A program made the translations under genes and the position numbers. The notes under the pieces are model-generated. The model searched no databases, was not told the DNA's origin, and saw only the letters and a program-made list of their open reading frames with translations. A stretch of DNA of 64,000 bases from Microvirga terrestris (GTDB taxonomy: Bacteria; Pseudomonadota; Alphaproteobacteria; Rhizobiales; Beijerinckiaceae): contig NZ_JADQDN010000001.1 of NCBI RefSeq assembly GCF_015694425.1, forward strand, positions 248,001 through 312,000, in the 5' to 3' direction. Shown here one piece after another: positions 17,957 through 26,021 of the stretch; position 1 is the stretch's first letter, and each line of letters opens with the position of its first letter.

Positions 17957-19105
17957 ATGAACGAGTTTCAGGAGAATGTGGCCGACACCTCGGAGCGAAC
18001 CATCGCCGAACGGCACATCGAAGCCGTACGGCAGCAAGGTGGCCTCTTCGTCGAGGCCGTTCGCCGGACCCGCATGCCGATGCTCGTGACCGACGCCACC
18101 CTACCCGGCAACCCGATCGTTTTCGCCAACCAGGCGTTCGTCAAGTTGTCGGGCTACAGCTCGGACGATCTGCTCGGGCAGGACCCGCACTTCATGAACG
18201 GCGACGGCACCGACCCTGAGGCCATCCGGCGCTATGAGACTGCGATCCTGGAGAGACGGGACGAAACCCTGGAGATCCTCCAGTACCGCAAAGACGGCAC
18301 CCCATTCCGGGCGATGCTGTTCGCCAGCCCGGTGGATGACGGTCAAGGCACCGTCAGCAATCATTTCCTCTCGTACCTCGACATCACCCGACGCTACGAT
18401 GCCGAAGAGGACCTTCGCGCGCTGACCTCTGACCTAGAGGCCCGAGTGGCGGCCCGAACACGGGAGTTGGAGACCACTAACGGAAAGCTGTCGGCGCTGG
18501 TCGCTGAGCGCGAGATGCTGCTGGTCGAGGTCAACCACCGCGCCAAGAACAGTCTTGCCATTGCGGCATCCCTCCTAGCAATCCAAGGACGACGGCAGCC
18601 GGACCCGGCCGTCAGGGCCCTGTTCGAGGAGGCCCACGATCGCCTCAACGCCATGGCGCGGGTGCACGATCTCCTGAGCAAATCGGAGAAGGCTCAACGC
18701 ATCGATGTGTCTGTGTACGTGGCAGACCTGTGCCAGGCATTGAAGCCGATTACGGAGAACGATGATCGCATATGTCTTGAGGCGAAGATGGATGACGGGA
18801 TGCTGGTGGACGCGGATACTGCGGTTCCGCTTGGCATTGTGCTCACCGAACTGATCACAAATGCTGTCAAGTACGCTTTCCCGGCACCACGGTCAGGGAC
18901 GATCTTCATTCGGGCGCGCCGCAGCCAGCCGGGATGGATTGAACTGATCGTCCGGGATGATGGCGTCGGGATGTCGAGTCTTCGAGAAGGATCGCTCGGC
19001 TATGGCCTTGTTCGGTCTCTCGTTCAGCAGATCCGGGGTGAGATCGACGTGCGCAGCGATACGGGCTTGACGGTCACGATCTCGTTCCCAGAGACGTCCC
19101 AGTAG
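17957..19105 (+). CDS. PAS (LOV-like) sensor histidine kinase, HisKA_2/HWE type
   Basis: This is a 382-residue soluble kinase. A PAS domain with strong overall LOV resemblance spans about residues 38-155 (NPIVFANQAF, GTDPEAIRRYE, YRKDGTPF, YLDITRR). However, the LOV core motif with the photoactive Cys reads GQDPHFMNG here, and other flavin-contact positions are changed, so it is probably not a flavin photoreceptor. A short coiled coil follows, then the dimerisation helix with VNHRAKN (His194 as phospho-acceptor), and an ATP-binding domain with TELITNAVKYAF and DDGVGM. The next gene is a stand-alone receiver, a likely partner. Confidence 0.93.
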   Translation: MNEFQENVADTSERTIAERHIEAVRQQGGLFVEAVRRTRMPMLVTDATLPGNPIVFANQAFVKLSGYSSDDLLGQDPHFMNGDGTDPEAIRRYETAILERRDETLEILQYRKDGTPFRAMLFASPVDDGQGTVSNHFLSYLDITRRYDAEEDLRALTSDLEARVAARTRELETTNGKLSALVAEREMLLVEVNHRAKNSLAIAASLLAIQGRRQPDPAVRALFEEAHDRLNAMARVHDLLSKSEKAQRIDVSVYVADLCQALKPITENDDRICLEAKMDDGMLVDADTAVPLGIVLTELITNAVKYAFPAPRSGTIFIRARRSQPGWIELIVRDDGVGMSSLREGSLGYGLVRSLVQQIRGEIDVRSDTGLTVTISFPETSQ

Positions 19106-19225
19106 GCGCCAGAATACATCCGAGATGTGGCACAGGTGGTGACACGAGTTAAAGCCGTCGGCCGTACTGGCCGAATATCACTGCGGCCTTAGGAACGACG
19201 AGGACTGATTGCTATTCCAATCGAT

Positions 19226-19612
19226 ATGCCTGAGAAGAAACCTGACGTTCGCGCATTCATTCTCGTCGTCGAGGACGAAGCACTCGTCCGCATGATGCTG
19301 GTGGACGTGCTGGATGATGCTGGGTTCAAGGTCATGGAGGCGGCTCACGCGGACGAAGCGCTCCATATTCTCGCGGCTGTTCCCGACGTCCAGGTGGTCG
19401 TTACGGACGTGGAAATGCCACGCGGGAGCATCAACGGCTTCGAGCTTGCCCGCAGAGTGCGGCATGATCGTCAGGATATTGGTGTCGTGATCGCATCGGG
19501 ACGCGTTGCCCCCGCACCCGGGGACCTGCCGGAGGGGACCCATTTCGTCGGAAAGCCCATTCGCCCTGAAAGACTGCTTGAGCTGATCCGAGCGCTGCTC
19601 CCTAAGGGCTGA
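19226..19612 (+). CDS. Single-domain response regulator
   Basis: This is a 128-residue receiver without an output domain. The acidic pocket (VVEDE), phospho-acceptor Asp61 in VVTDVEMP, and the conserved Lys in GKPI are all present, so phosphorylation is expected. It lies 120 bp downstream of the LOV-like kinase in the same direction, which suggests the two form a pair or part of a phosphorelay. HWE-type kinases often signal through such stand-alone receivers. Confidence 0.92.
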   Translation: MPEKKPDVRAFILVVEDEALVRMMLVDVLDDAGFKVMEAAHADEALHILAAVPDVQVVVTDVEMPRGSINGFELARRVRHDRQDIGVVIASGRVAPAPGDLPEGTHFVGKPIRPERLLELIRALLPKG

Positions 19613-19669
19613 GAGTGCAACGAACGAGCACTCGTGGCCCTGAGGCGTGGTCGCAAGCCTGAATTCTGG

Positions 19670-20404
19670 TTACTGGCGCCCTGCAAAGAGCGCGTCGTTC
19701 CGGGTGCGCCACGCGTCGTCCGACAGCCACTTGTAATCCTGATCGGGCATGTGGGGAATGGTCTTCACCTGCGCCTCCGGCATTGGAAGGAAGAAGCTGT
19801 CCCGCTCCTGTGAGACTTTGAGGGAACGGATCGGAACGACGATGCTGTCCTTGCCAGGCGTGAAGAACCCACCTGACGCCACAATCGCGTAGTCGCGACG
19901 GTCTTTGGTGCCAAACACAACGTTCCGCACTTCGCCCACGATCTTATCGTCGGCGCTGCGCACCTCTGCGCCGATGATCTGGTCCGCCCTCAAGCCTGGA
20001 GCAAGCTCCTCGATGTGGATCAGCGGCTTGGCGTCCTTGTCAGCACGGCGACCCTGAACGGCGCCCCGCTGGACCTTTGGCTCGCGCGCGTTCATCTGCG
20101 TCTCCGCATCCTCCTCGTCGTTGCCGCCCAGAGAGTTCATCGGAGGGCCGGCGAGGAGTTCCCGGATGTTGCCTAAGAGGCGCTCACAATCGTCATGCCG
20201 CCCGTAGGACCAGAGCGTGATCGCCGCGTCGCGCAAGTTGCGCAAGTCACGAACTGTCTGGCGATTGGCCTTCCCGCGAAGCTCGGGCCTTTGCAGGATG
20301 GCCTCTTCGAGTTTGGCGTCCGCGATCTGGCAGTCGGCCATCGCCTGCGTGACACCGAGCATGCTGAGAAGAGCAACTGCAAGGAGAATTCGTGCCGGTT
20401 TCAT
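19670..20404 (-). CDS. Secreted PRC-barrel domain protein
   Basis: This is a 244-residue protein with a clear signal peptide ending TQAMA after the ATG at 20404. A helical segment (residues 25-80), a linker, and a C-terminal PRC-barrel (HIEELAPGLRADQIIGAEVRS, then KIVGEVRNVVFG and VVPIRSLKV) follow. PRC-barrel proteins in this order are common periplasmic or membrane-associated proteins of poorly known function. The longer upstream frame to 20491 would bury the signal peptide and is rejected. Confidence 0.85.
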   Translation of the reverse strand: MKPARILLAVALLSMLGVTQAMADCQIADAKLEEAILQRPELRGKANRQTVRDLRNLRDAAITLWSYGRHDDCERLLGNIRELLAGPPMNSLGGNDEEDAETQMNAREPKVQRGAVQGRRADKDAKPLIHIEELAPGLRADQIIGAEVRSADDKIVGEVRNVVFGTKDRRDYAIVASGGFFTPGKDSIVVPIRSLKVSQERDSFFLPMPEAQVKTIPHMPDQDYKWLSDDAWRTRNDALFAGRQ

Positions 20405-20724
20405 CGTTAGTCCGATCTGTAGGAAGGGCAAGGTGCCAGGCGAGGCCGCCTTCTGCCGCCAGCCATCCGTGTCTGGAGCATCAAGAGGCATCGCGATGTG
20501 AATGCAATTTAAATAATCAATTCAGGAAAAATGTTGCGCCAACGTAAGTAATCGATCAAAAATAATATGCTTTTCTAGAATATTTGTATGTTCACCATAC
20601 ATATTTTCAGCGAGGATGATACCTAAAGTTACTCAATTTTTATTGTTAATATTATCTGTTCGTCCTCAATAAACAATCGTGAAGGCCGCATACAGCTAGA
20701 AGAAAACGCGGGAAGAACAATGAT
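20405..20724. other. AT-rich intergenic region with an inverted repeat
   Basis: From about 20500 to 20700 the DNA is markedly AT-rich compared with its surroundings. It contains an imperfect inverted repeat GAATATTTGTATG-TTCAC-CATACATATTTTC at 20578-20608. It lies between divergent genes (PRC-barrel and DUF2934), so it probably holds their promoters. Confidence 0.5.
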
Positions 20725-20940
20725 ATGGAGCAGCATTCCGACGAGATACAGGGCCGAATAAGACGGCGCGCCTATGAGCTTTGGGAGCAACATGGCGGTC
20801 GCGAGGGCCATGAGGCGGAGTTTTGGCACCAGGCCGAACGTAAGCTGAAGAGTGAAGCGATCAGGAGCGACATCAGCAAAGGCATCAGCGCGAATGCTGC
20901 TTCGGCGAGGAGCGGTTCCGGGTCCGATAGGCCAGGCTAG
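20725..20940 (+). CDS. DUF2934 family protein
   Basis: This is a 71-residue small protein. The segment RIRRRAYELWEQHGGREGHE followed by AEFWHQAERKL matches the DUF2934 family, common in Hyphomicrobiales and of unknown role. The remainder is a low-complexity Ser/Ala/Gly tail. GGGAAG upstream of the ATG is a reasonable ribosome binding site. The opposite-strand frame at 20629-20958 is a shadow of this gene. Confidence 0.85.
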   Translation: MEQHSDEIQGRIRRRAYELWEQHGGREGHEAEFWHQAERKLKSEAIRSDISKGISANAASARSGSGSDRPG

Positions 20941-21019
20941 AAACGGAAAGAGCGCCAAAGTTCATGCTTAGCGGGTCGGTCGAGACTATTCTTCACAACC
21001 TTCACGGTTGGACTTGTGG

Positions 21020-21289
21020 TCAAGGTTGATCCTCGCCCGGATTGCGCCGGCAGACGCCTCGGGTGTGCTTTTCAATGGCTGCCAAAGCGGCATCAAGGGA
21101 TGCGAAGGGTCCACGGTCGATGCCGGTCATGGTCTCCGAAGCATGGCCTTCCGGGTGGATTGTGAACTGGCTGGCAGATGCCTCTGTGATCCGACCCATC
21201 GAGCGGCCGAGCAGGTCCGTCAGGTTCCATGTCCTGCCGTCGTCTGTTGGTGTCACAATCACATCCAAGCCTACCTCCAGTTCCCGCAA
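21020..21289 (-). CDS. Small protein of unknown function
   Basis: This is a frame of up to 89 residues with balanced composition (VTPTDDGRTWNLTDLLGRSM, FASLDAALAAIEKHTRG). It looks like a small alpha/beta soluble protein, similar in style to the many small unknown proteins of this group. Start is uncertain: TTG at 21289 opens the frame, while a GGAGG at 21273-21277 favours a GTG about nine to eleven codons later. No partner gene is evident. Confidence 0.6.
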   Translation of the reverse strand: MRELEVGLDVIVTPTDDGRTWNLTDLLGRSMGRITEASASQFTIHPEGHASETMTGIDRGPFASLDAALAAIEKHTRGVCRRNPGEDQP

Positions 21290-21600
21290 TGCGCATCAAT
21301 TTGTATGGGTTGTCGGGCTCACTGCACGGCTTGCAGACGCAAGTTGTTCCAGAGAACTCCCGGTCTTACTTGTATAGTAGGCAGTGTCCACAGCCCCGGC
21401 CACCTCCTCCTCTGAAAAGCCTCTCCGAGGAGCCGGCTTCTCTTCTATGCTTAGAGCAATTACGTGTGCGGCGTAATACGAAGCATGCAGAGAGCTTTGC
21501 GTCTGCCTGCCAGTATTCAGTTGGGCTCCACAGCGCGGGACGGGTGCCTTTATCCAACGTTCGTTCTCGTGAGAAACAACCCACGAGGCTGGCTGTCGAA
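21290..21600. other. Intergenic region, no gene recognised
   Basis: About 310 bp with only short low-quality frames. Nothing else was recognised. Confidence 0.4.
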
Positions 21601-21873
21601 TCAGGTATCATGGGGTCCCGAAGCATCCTGCGTCAGTGCGGCCTCAAGAGCTTCCGGCGTGACCAAGATCGCTTGGAAGGATCCTGCCCCACGGTGTGTT
21701 AGGCGGAGAAAGATCACGGTGGCTACACGGCGGTAGGCCAAGAAGGATAAGCCCTCGATGGGTTCCTCGTCCGTCTGGACCGTGTAGCTCCCGGCTGGCT
21801 GAGTCTCATCGAGTCCATCCAACGAGAAAGGCCGCGCGAAGGTGATCGTCCTGGATGTAGTGCGCAAAGTCAT
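21601..21873 (-). CDS. Small protein of unknown function
   Basis: This is a 90-residue protein starting MTLRTTSRTITFARPF. It has a beta-rich pattern (GSYTVQTDEEPIEGL, RVATVIFLRL) and a short C-terminal helix. ATG 21873 follows GGAG at good spacing; a longer frame to 21966 is less likely. No known domain is recognised. It lies downstream of a stand-alone receiver in the same direction. Confidence 0.65.
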   Translation of the reverse strand: MTLRTTSRTITFARPFSLDGLDETQPAGSYTVQTDEEPIEGLSFLAYRRVATVIFLRLTHRGAGSFQAILVTPEALEAALTQDASGPHDT

Positions 21874-21962
21874 GGCTATTCTCCATAGGGCAAGTGGGGG
21901 CAGCCTAGATCCCAACGTCGTCGACGCACGCAACTGCTGCAACGCGCGAGTTTCGCTGCTGC

Positions 21963-22298
21963 TCATTTTCCCAGGACGTTAATCACCTGGGACATCCTAT
22001 AGGGCTTCGAGATGATGATCCCACCAGGTACGGGCTGCATCTGCTCTGAATAGCCTGTCACATACAGGACAGGCAGATCCGGGAAGCGCTCGCGGTAGGC
22101 CCTGGCCACTTCCCAGCCATTAGCCTCTGGCATCCGAACGTCGGTCAGCAGAGCATCAACGGCGATGCCAGCTTGAAGGAGCCTCAATGCTTCCCCGCCG
22201 CTGGCTGCTTCGATAACCTCATGCCCGGCATCTTCCAGCCCCGTCACGGCCATCTCACGGATGAATGGGTCATCTTCGACGACGAGAACTTTCATCAT
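21963..22298 (-). CDS. Single-domain response regulator
   Basis: This is a 111-residue receiver. VVEDD near the N-terminus, phospho-acceptor Asp53 in LLTDVRMP, the Thr in YVTGYS and the conserved Lys in ISKPY are all present. It is the type found at the end of hybrid kinases, here stand-alone. No kinase is adjacent; the partner may be the LOV-like kinase upstream at 18 kb or the hybrid kinases at 54-62 kb. Confidence 0.9.
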   Translation of the reverse strand: MMKVLVVEDDPFIREMAVTGLEDAGHEVIEAASGGEALRLLQAGIAVDALLTDVRMPEANGWEVARAYRERFPDLPVLYVTGYSEQMQPVPGGIIISKPYRMSQVINVLGK

Positions 22299-22378
22299 GT
22301 CGGTGCTTGCCTGACTCCTCCCTTATGGAGGCTTGTAGTTTCGAGAGCTCTCGAATGGCTTGGCCTTCAGAGAACGGG

Positions 22379-22648
22379 CTAAGCCGAGATCTTGATCTTG
22401 TGGTCAACTTCATGCGTGTTGCCTTGATCTTGGGCTGATAAGCGGAGCTTGAGCACAGACTGTCCTGTGGGATCGGTGACATCCAGTTACCACTCTTCGC
22501 CTTCCCAGAACTTGTCGCCTTCATCCCACAGGATGGCGCCAGCGAACTGAATTGCTTCGACGCGGGCTTCCTTGAGGTCGGCAAGCTCCGACCCTACATT
22601 GTCGATGATGTCGCGGCCGTCGATCACATGGAAGAAATAGCGAGGCAT
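22379..22648 (-). pseudogene. DUF6894 family protein interrupted by an in-frame TAA
   Basis: ATG 22648 starts MPRYFFHVIDGRDI, the hallmark of DUF6894, and the frame continues to FWEGEEW before TAA at 22487-22489. The same frame then goes on without break as LDVTDPTGQSVLKLRLSAQD and reaches TAG at 22379-22381. Full-length members of the family continue past the Trp with just such an LDV-D-G segment, so the TAA looks like a nonsense mutation at codon 54 of 89. The first 53 residues may still be made. Function of the family is unknown. Confidence 0.8.
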
Positions 22649-23052
22649 GGGGCGCTCCTTTACCTGCAGGCGGGAGCGCATCGAACTCTCGGTCACCGAC
22701 GCCTGGGTAAACCAGGCCAGTAATACTAAATAGATATAGTGCGGAGTCTCACTAAATCAACGTTATCTCATCGGTCATGACTGCATATCATCCCAGTCTG
22801 TATTCCACTGAATTCTATAGCGCTGCCGCGAAGTCATGTGTCGCCAATGTTAAGTTCAGATCTCAGGCTTGCGCAGGATCAGCTCGTTCTCCCTGGGTCG
22901 GTCGGAGTCGGGATCGATTTCAAGAGCTTCGGAAACTCGCTGCTTGCCACGATCCTGCTCAACCCCGGCCCTCACTATCGTGCCGCGCGCAACTCAGGCG
23001 TATCCCGCCTTAAGCACCGACACCTGCAAGAAGGCGTCGCCGTAGCCGACAT
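22649..23052. other. Intergenic region, no gene recognised
   Basis: About 400 bp upstream of the decayed receiver. Part of it may be further remnant of the same decayed gene, but I could not align it to a known family. Confidence 0.35.
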
Positions 23053-23055
23053 CCA

Positions 23056-23299
23056 ACGCTCGAGAAAGACCACACCTGTTTCGACATGGTGTTCTCGGAC
23101 CCGGTTATGCCGGGAATGAGTGGGATCGAGCTGGCTGGGAGATCCGGTAGTGGTACTCCTCACTTCTGGTGGCGCTGACCTCCGACTATAGCCACGTGCC
23201 GGCGGAGGGGGCGGCGCGACTTGGAGCTGCTGCAGAAGTCATATGGTGTCGAGGACGTGTCGCTGGTGCTGCGGCGGGTGAACCGAAGGAAAGCTGCAG
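23056..23299 (+). pseudogene. Frameshifted response-regulator receiver remnant
   Basis: Three pieces of one receiver domain are readable in different frames. Frame one from 23056 reads TLEKDHTCFDMVFSD followed by PVMPGMSGIELAG, which contains the phospho-acceptor Asp region. A second frame near 23150 reads VVVLLTSGGAD. A third near 23218-23299 reads DLELLQKSYGVEDVSLVLRR. In order, these match the C-terminal half of receivers found in hybrid kinases. The frame shifts rule out a functional product. Confidence 0.8.
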
Positions 23300-23412
23300 G
23301 TTAGCCTTGCCCAGTTCGACCTGTCGGACCGACGTCCACAGCGGTTTCGATGGCGGTAGAGCTAAGGTCGATTTACAGGGCCCTCGCCAGACGGAACGTC
23401 CGGAAATGGCAC

Positions 23413-23500
23413 GAGGCGGAAGTAAAGCCAGTTTCTGAATTGAGGCAGTAGGCCGACCTTCATTCAATCCGCTCTTCGTTACACTTTGACCCAAAGCAGA
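23413..23500. repeat. 88-bp dispersed repeat, copy 2
   Basis: This is colinear with 1508-1595 at 81 of 88 positions by eye and in the same orientation. It lies between the decayed receiver and an orphan binding-protein gene. Confidence 0.7.
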
Positions 23501-23764
23501 AGTTCCCAAAGTGCAGGTGTATCGTCGCTGCCTGACCCCAAGCGACCTCTGCAGAAATAGGTCCCGTTTGCGGCCGCTTGATCATGCGAGTGGAGCATGA
23601 ATCAACGTTGCTCCGTTCTGCCGGCCCCACTCTAGTGCCGCCGCGGCGAGACGCCACTGATCTTATCTCCACTGGACCCGGTCAGGAACTCCTGCCAAGT
23701 TGTACCATCCAGCCGGTGAGCCGGAGCTATCGCAATGCGCAAAATGCCAGGGGAGAACAATTTG

Positions 23765-25354
23765 ATGATACGAAATAGCGTCCTCATCCCCGCCTCGATC
23801 ATCCTTGCAGCCCTATCTACGCCCGCCTTTGCCGCTTCCCTGCGTTACGCCAACCAAGGCGATCTGAAATCCCTAGATCCCTATACGCTCAACGAGACCA
23901 CCACCAACGCCCACCTCGGGCATGTCTACGAGGGCCTGACGCGCCGCGGGAAGGACCTCGCGGTTCAGCCGAGTCTCGCCGAGCGCTGGGAAATCAGCGA
24001 TGACGGCCTGACCTGGCGCTTCTTCCTGCGCAAGGGTGTCAAGTTCCACAATGGCAACGACTTCAATGCGGATGACGTCATCTTCTCGGCCACTCGGGTG
24101 CGGGCGCAGGGCTCAAACTTTACGACACGCGTGCCAACTAATGCCGAACTTGTGAAGGTCGACAACCACACGGTTGACGTGAAGCTCAAGTCTCCGAACC
24201 CGATCCTGAACTCCCAGTGGGACACCTGGTACATCATGGATAAGGAATGGGCAGAGACGAACAACGCCACCGCTCCGACGCCAGCGGCTGCCACCACGCC
24301 GAGCTTCGCGGCGCTGAACGCCAACGGCACGGGTCCGTTCAGGATCGAGAGCCATCAGGCTGGCGTGAAGACGGTCTTTAAGCCCAACCCGGCCTGGTGG
24401 GACAAGCCGGAGCACAACCTCGATGAGATCGTCTTTACGCCCATCGCAAGTGACGCCACCCGGGTCGCCGCGCTCCTGTCGGGCGAGGTTGATGTGATCG
24501 AACCGGTCCCGGTGCAGGATATCGCACGCGTCAATTCCTCTCCCAATGCCCAGGTGCTCACCGGGCCCGAACTCCGGACGATCTTTCTCAACATGGACTC
24601 GTCCCGCGACGAGCTTCTGTTCTCGAACGTGAAGGGGAAGAACCCCTTCAAAGACGTGCGGGTTCGGGAGGCCTTCTTCAAGGCGATCGACATCAACCTC
24701 ATTCGCGACCGCGTCATGCGGGGGCTATCCACTCCTTCGGCCCTGATGATCGCGCCGGAGCTCTTCGTCCATGCAAAGGACTTCGAGCGCCCGAAGTATG
24801 ATCTTGAGGGTGCCAAGCAGCTTCTCGCCGACGCCGGCTATCCGAACGGGTTTGAGGTCGGCATGGACTGCCCTAACGATCGCTATGTGAACGACGAGGC
24901 GATCTGTCAGGCCGTCGTCGGCATGCTGGCGCGGGCCGGCGTAAAGGTGAACCTGACAGCGCAGCCGAAGGCACTCTATTTTGGCAAAGCCGGTAAGTCG
25001 GGCGGCTATACCACCTCGCTCTCGCTGCTCGGCTGGACCCCCGGCACATTCGACAGCCACAATGTTCTCTATGACGTCATGGGCTGCCGCGATGTTCCCG
25101 GATCAAGTCGGGGCGAGACCAACTACGGCGGGTACTGCAATAAGGATCTTGATGCTGTGACCGATCAGATCCTGGTCGAAACGGATCCGGAGAAGCGCAA
25201 CCAACTGATCAAGAAGGCATTTGAAATCGCCACCAAAGACTACGGGCATATCCCGTTGCACCAGCAGGCGCTCGCTTGGGGCGTGTCGAAGAAGGTCAAG
25301 CTCGTCCAGCGGGCCGACAACCAGCTCCTATTCTATTGGGCAAAGAAGGAATAG
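23765..25354 (+). CDS. ABC transporter substrate-binding protein, family 5 (DppA/OppA type)
   Basis: This is a 529-residue periplasmic protein. The signal peptide ends at about ALSTPAFA. Family 5 features follow: LRYANQGDLKSLDPYT, an internal YEGLTR, WRFFLRKGVKFHNG with NADDVIFS, and a C-terminal IPLHQQALAWGV. These proteins bind peptides, nickel, opines or oligosaccharides. ATG 23765 follows GGGGAG at good spacing; an in-frame ATG at 23735 lacks support. No permease or ATPase gene is adjacent, so it is an orphan receptor, perhaps serving a transporter elsewhere. Confidence 0.93.
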   Translation: MIRNSVLIPASIILAALSTPAFAASLRYANQGDLKSLDPYTLNETTTNAHLGHVYEGLTRRGKDLAVQPSLAERWEISDDGLTWRFFLRKGVKFHNGNDFNADDVIFSATRVRAQGSNFTTRVPTNAELVKVDNHTVDVKLKSPNPILNSQWDTWYIMDKEWAETNNATAPTPAAATTPSFAALNANGTGPFRIESHQAGVKTVFKPNPAWWDKPEHNLDEIVFTPIASDATRVAALLSGEVDVIEPVPVQDIARVNSSPNAQVLTGPELRTIFLNMDSSRDELLFSNVKGKNPFKDVRVREAFFKAIDINLIRDRVMRGLSTPSALMIAPELFVHAKDFERPKYDLEGAKQLLADAGYPNGFEVGMDCPNDRYVNDEAICQAVVGMLARAGVKVNLTAQPKALYFGKAGKSGGYTTSLSLLGWTPGTFDSHNVLYDVMGCRDVPGSSRGETNYGGYCNKDLDAVTDQILVETDPEKRNQLIKKAFEIATKDYGHIPLHQQALAWGVSKKVKLVQRADNQLLFYWAKKE

Positions 25355-26021
25355 CGCGCTAGATAGAAGGGTACTCACCATATTGGAGCAAACAGGCTTC
25401 ACAAGGCAGGATCTCCTCACCAGCCATCACTAGGCAACTGAGGAGATCTACTGTCGTCCGTTTGCGCGTTTCCGGTTGGCAGAACGATGTGTAACCAGCC
25501 GGATGTGACACAGCAGGAGGCTCCCTCACCAAGCCGCAGCACGTCGTGCGCAGGTTCGGGAGAGGAATCGTGGCTTGCGTGAATAGAGGAATGTCCGGGG
25601 CTAGTACAACTCCGACGAAGGCAGAACTTCCATAGTCATAAGGTTAGGCTGACGTTCGTAAGGTCAGCTCCAACGACGCAGTTTGACCCAATACAGACTT
25701 TCGCTCAGCAATCCCCCGCCTAGCTAACGCCGAGATCAGGTCCGGGAAGTTCACGAAAATGGTCCTTACCCGATGCAGGCTGGGTCGGGCGCTATCGTGA
25801 GCTGTTAGCCCAAATGTGGCCCAAAGGTGGAGGCGGATGGGTTGCTGGGAGTTCCCACAGAGTTCCCAGTCGCCTGTCGGCGGGGCAGGCCGCGGTCCAT
25901 CTCTTCGAGGGAACGCTGGCTTTTGGGTAGAGCTCACCAGACATAATGGCAGTCAAGTTGAGCAAAGTGACGGCCTAACACGGAATCCTGCGTGGCGAAC
26001 CTCGCTTTGGAGAGGACTAAA
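25355..26021. other. Intergenic region, no gene recognised
   Basis: About 670 bp without a convincing gene. A TTTGACCCAATACAGAC piece near 25681 is related to the end of the dispersed repeat. A hairpin CTGGGA-CTCTGTGGGAAC type arrangement (CTGGGAGTTCCC / TTCCCAG) lies near 25846-25870. The promoter of the downstream fusion gene should be here. Confidence 0.4.

Noticed and set aside
20629-20958. 109-codon minus frame
   Set aside because: It is the antisense image of the DUF2934 gene, which has family sequence.
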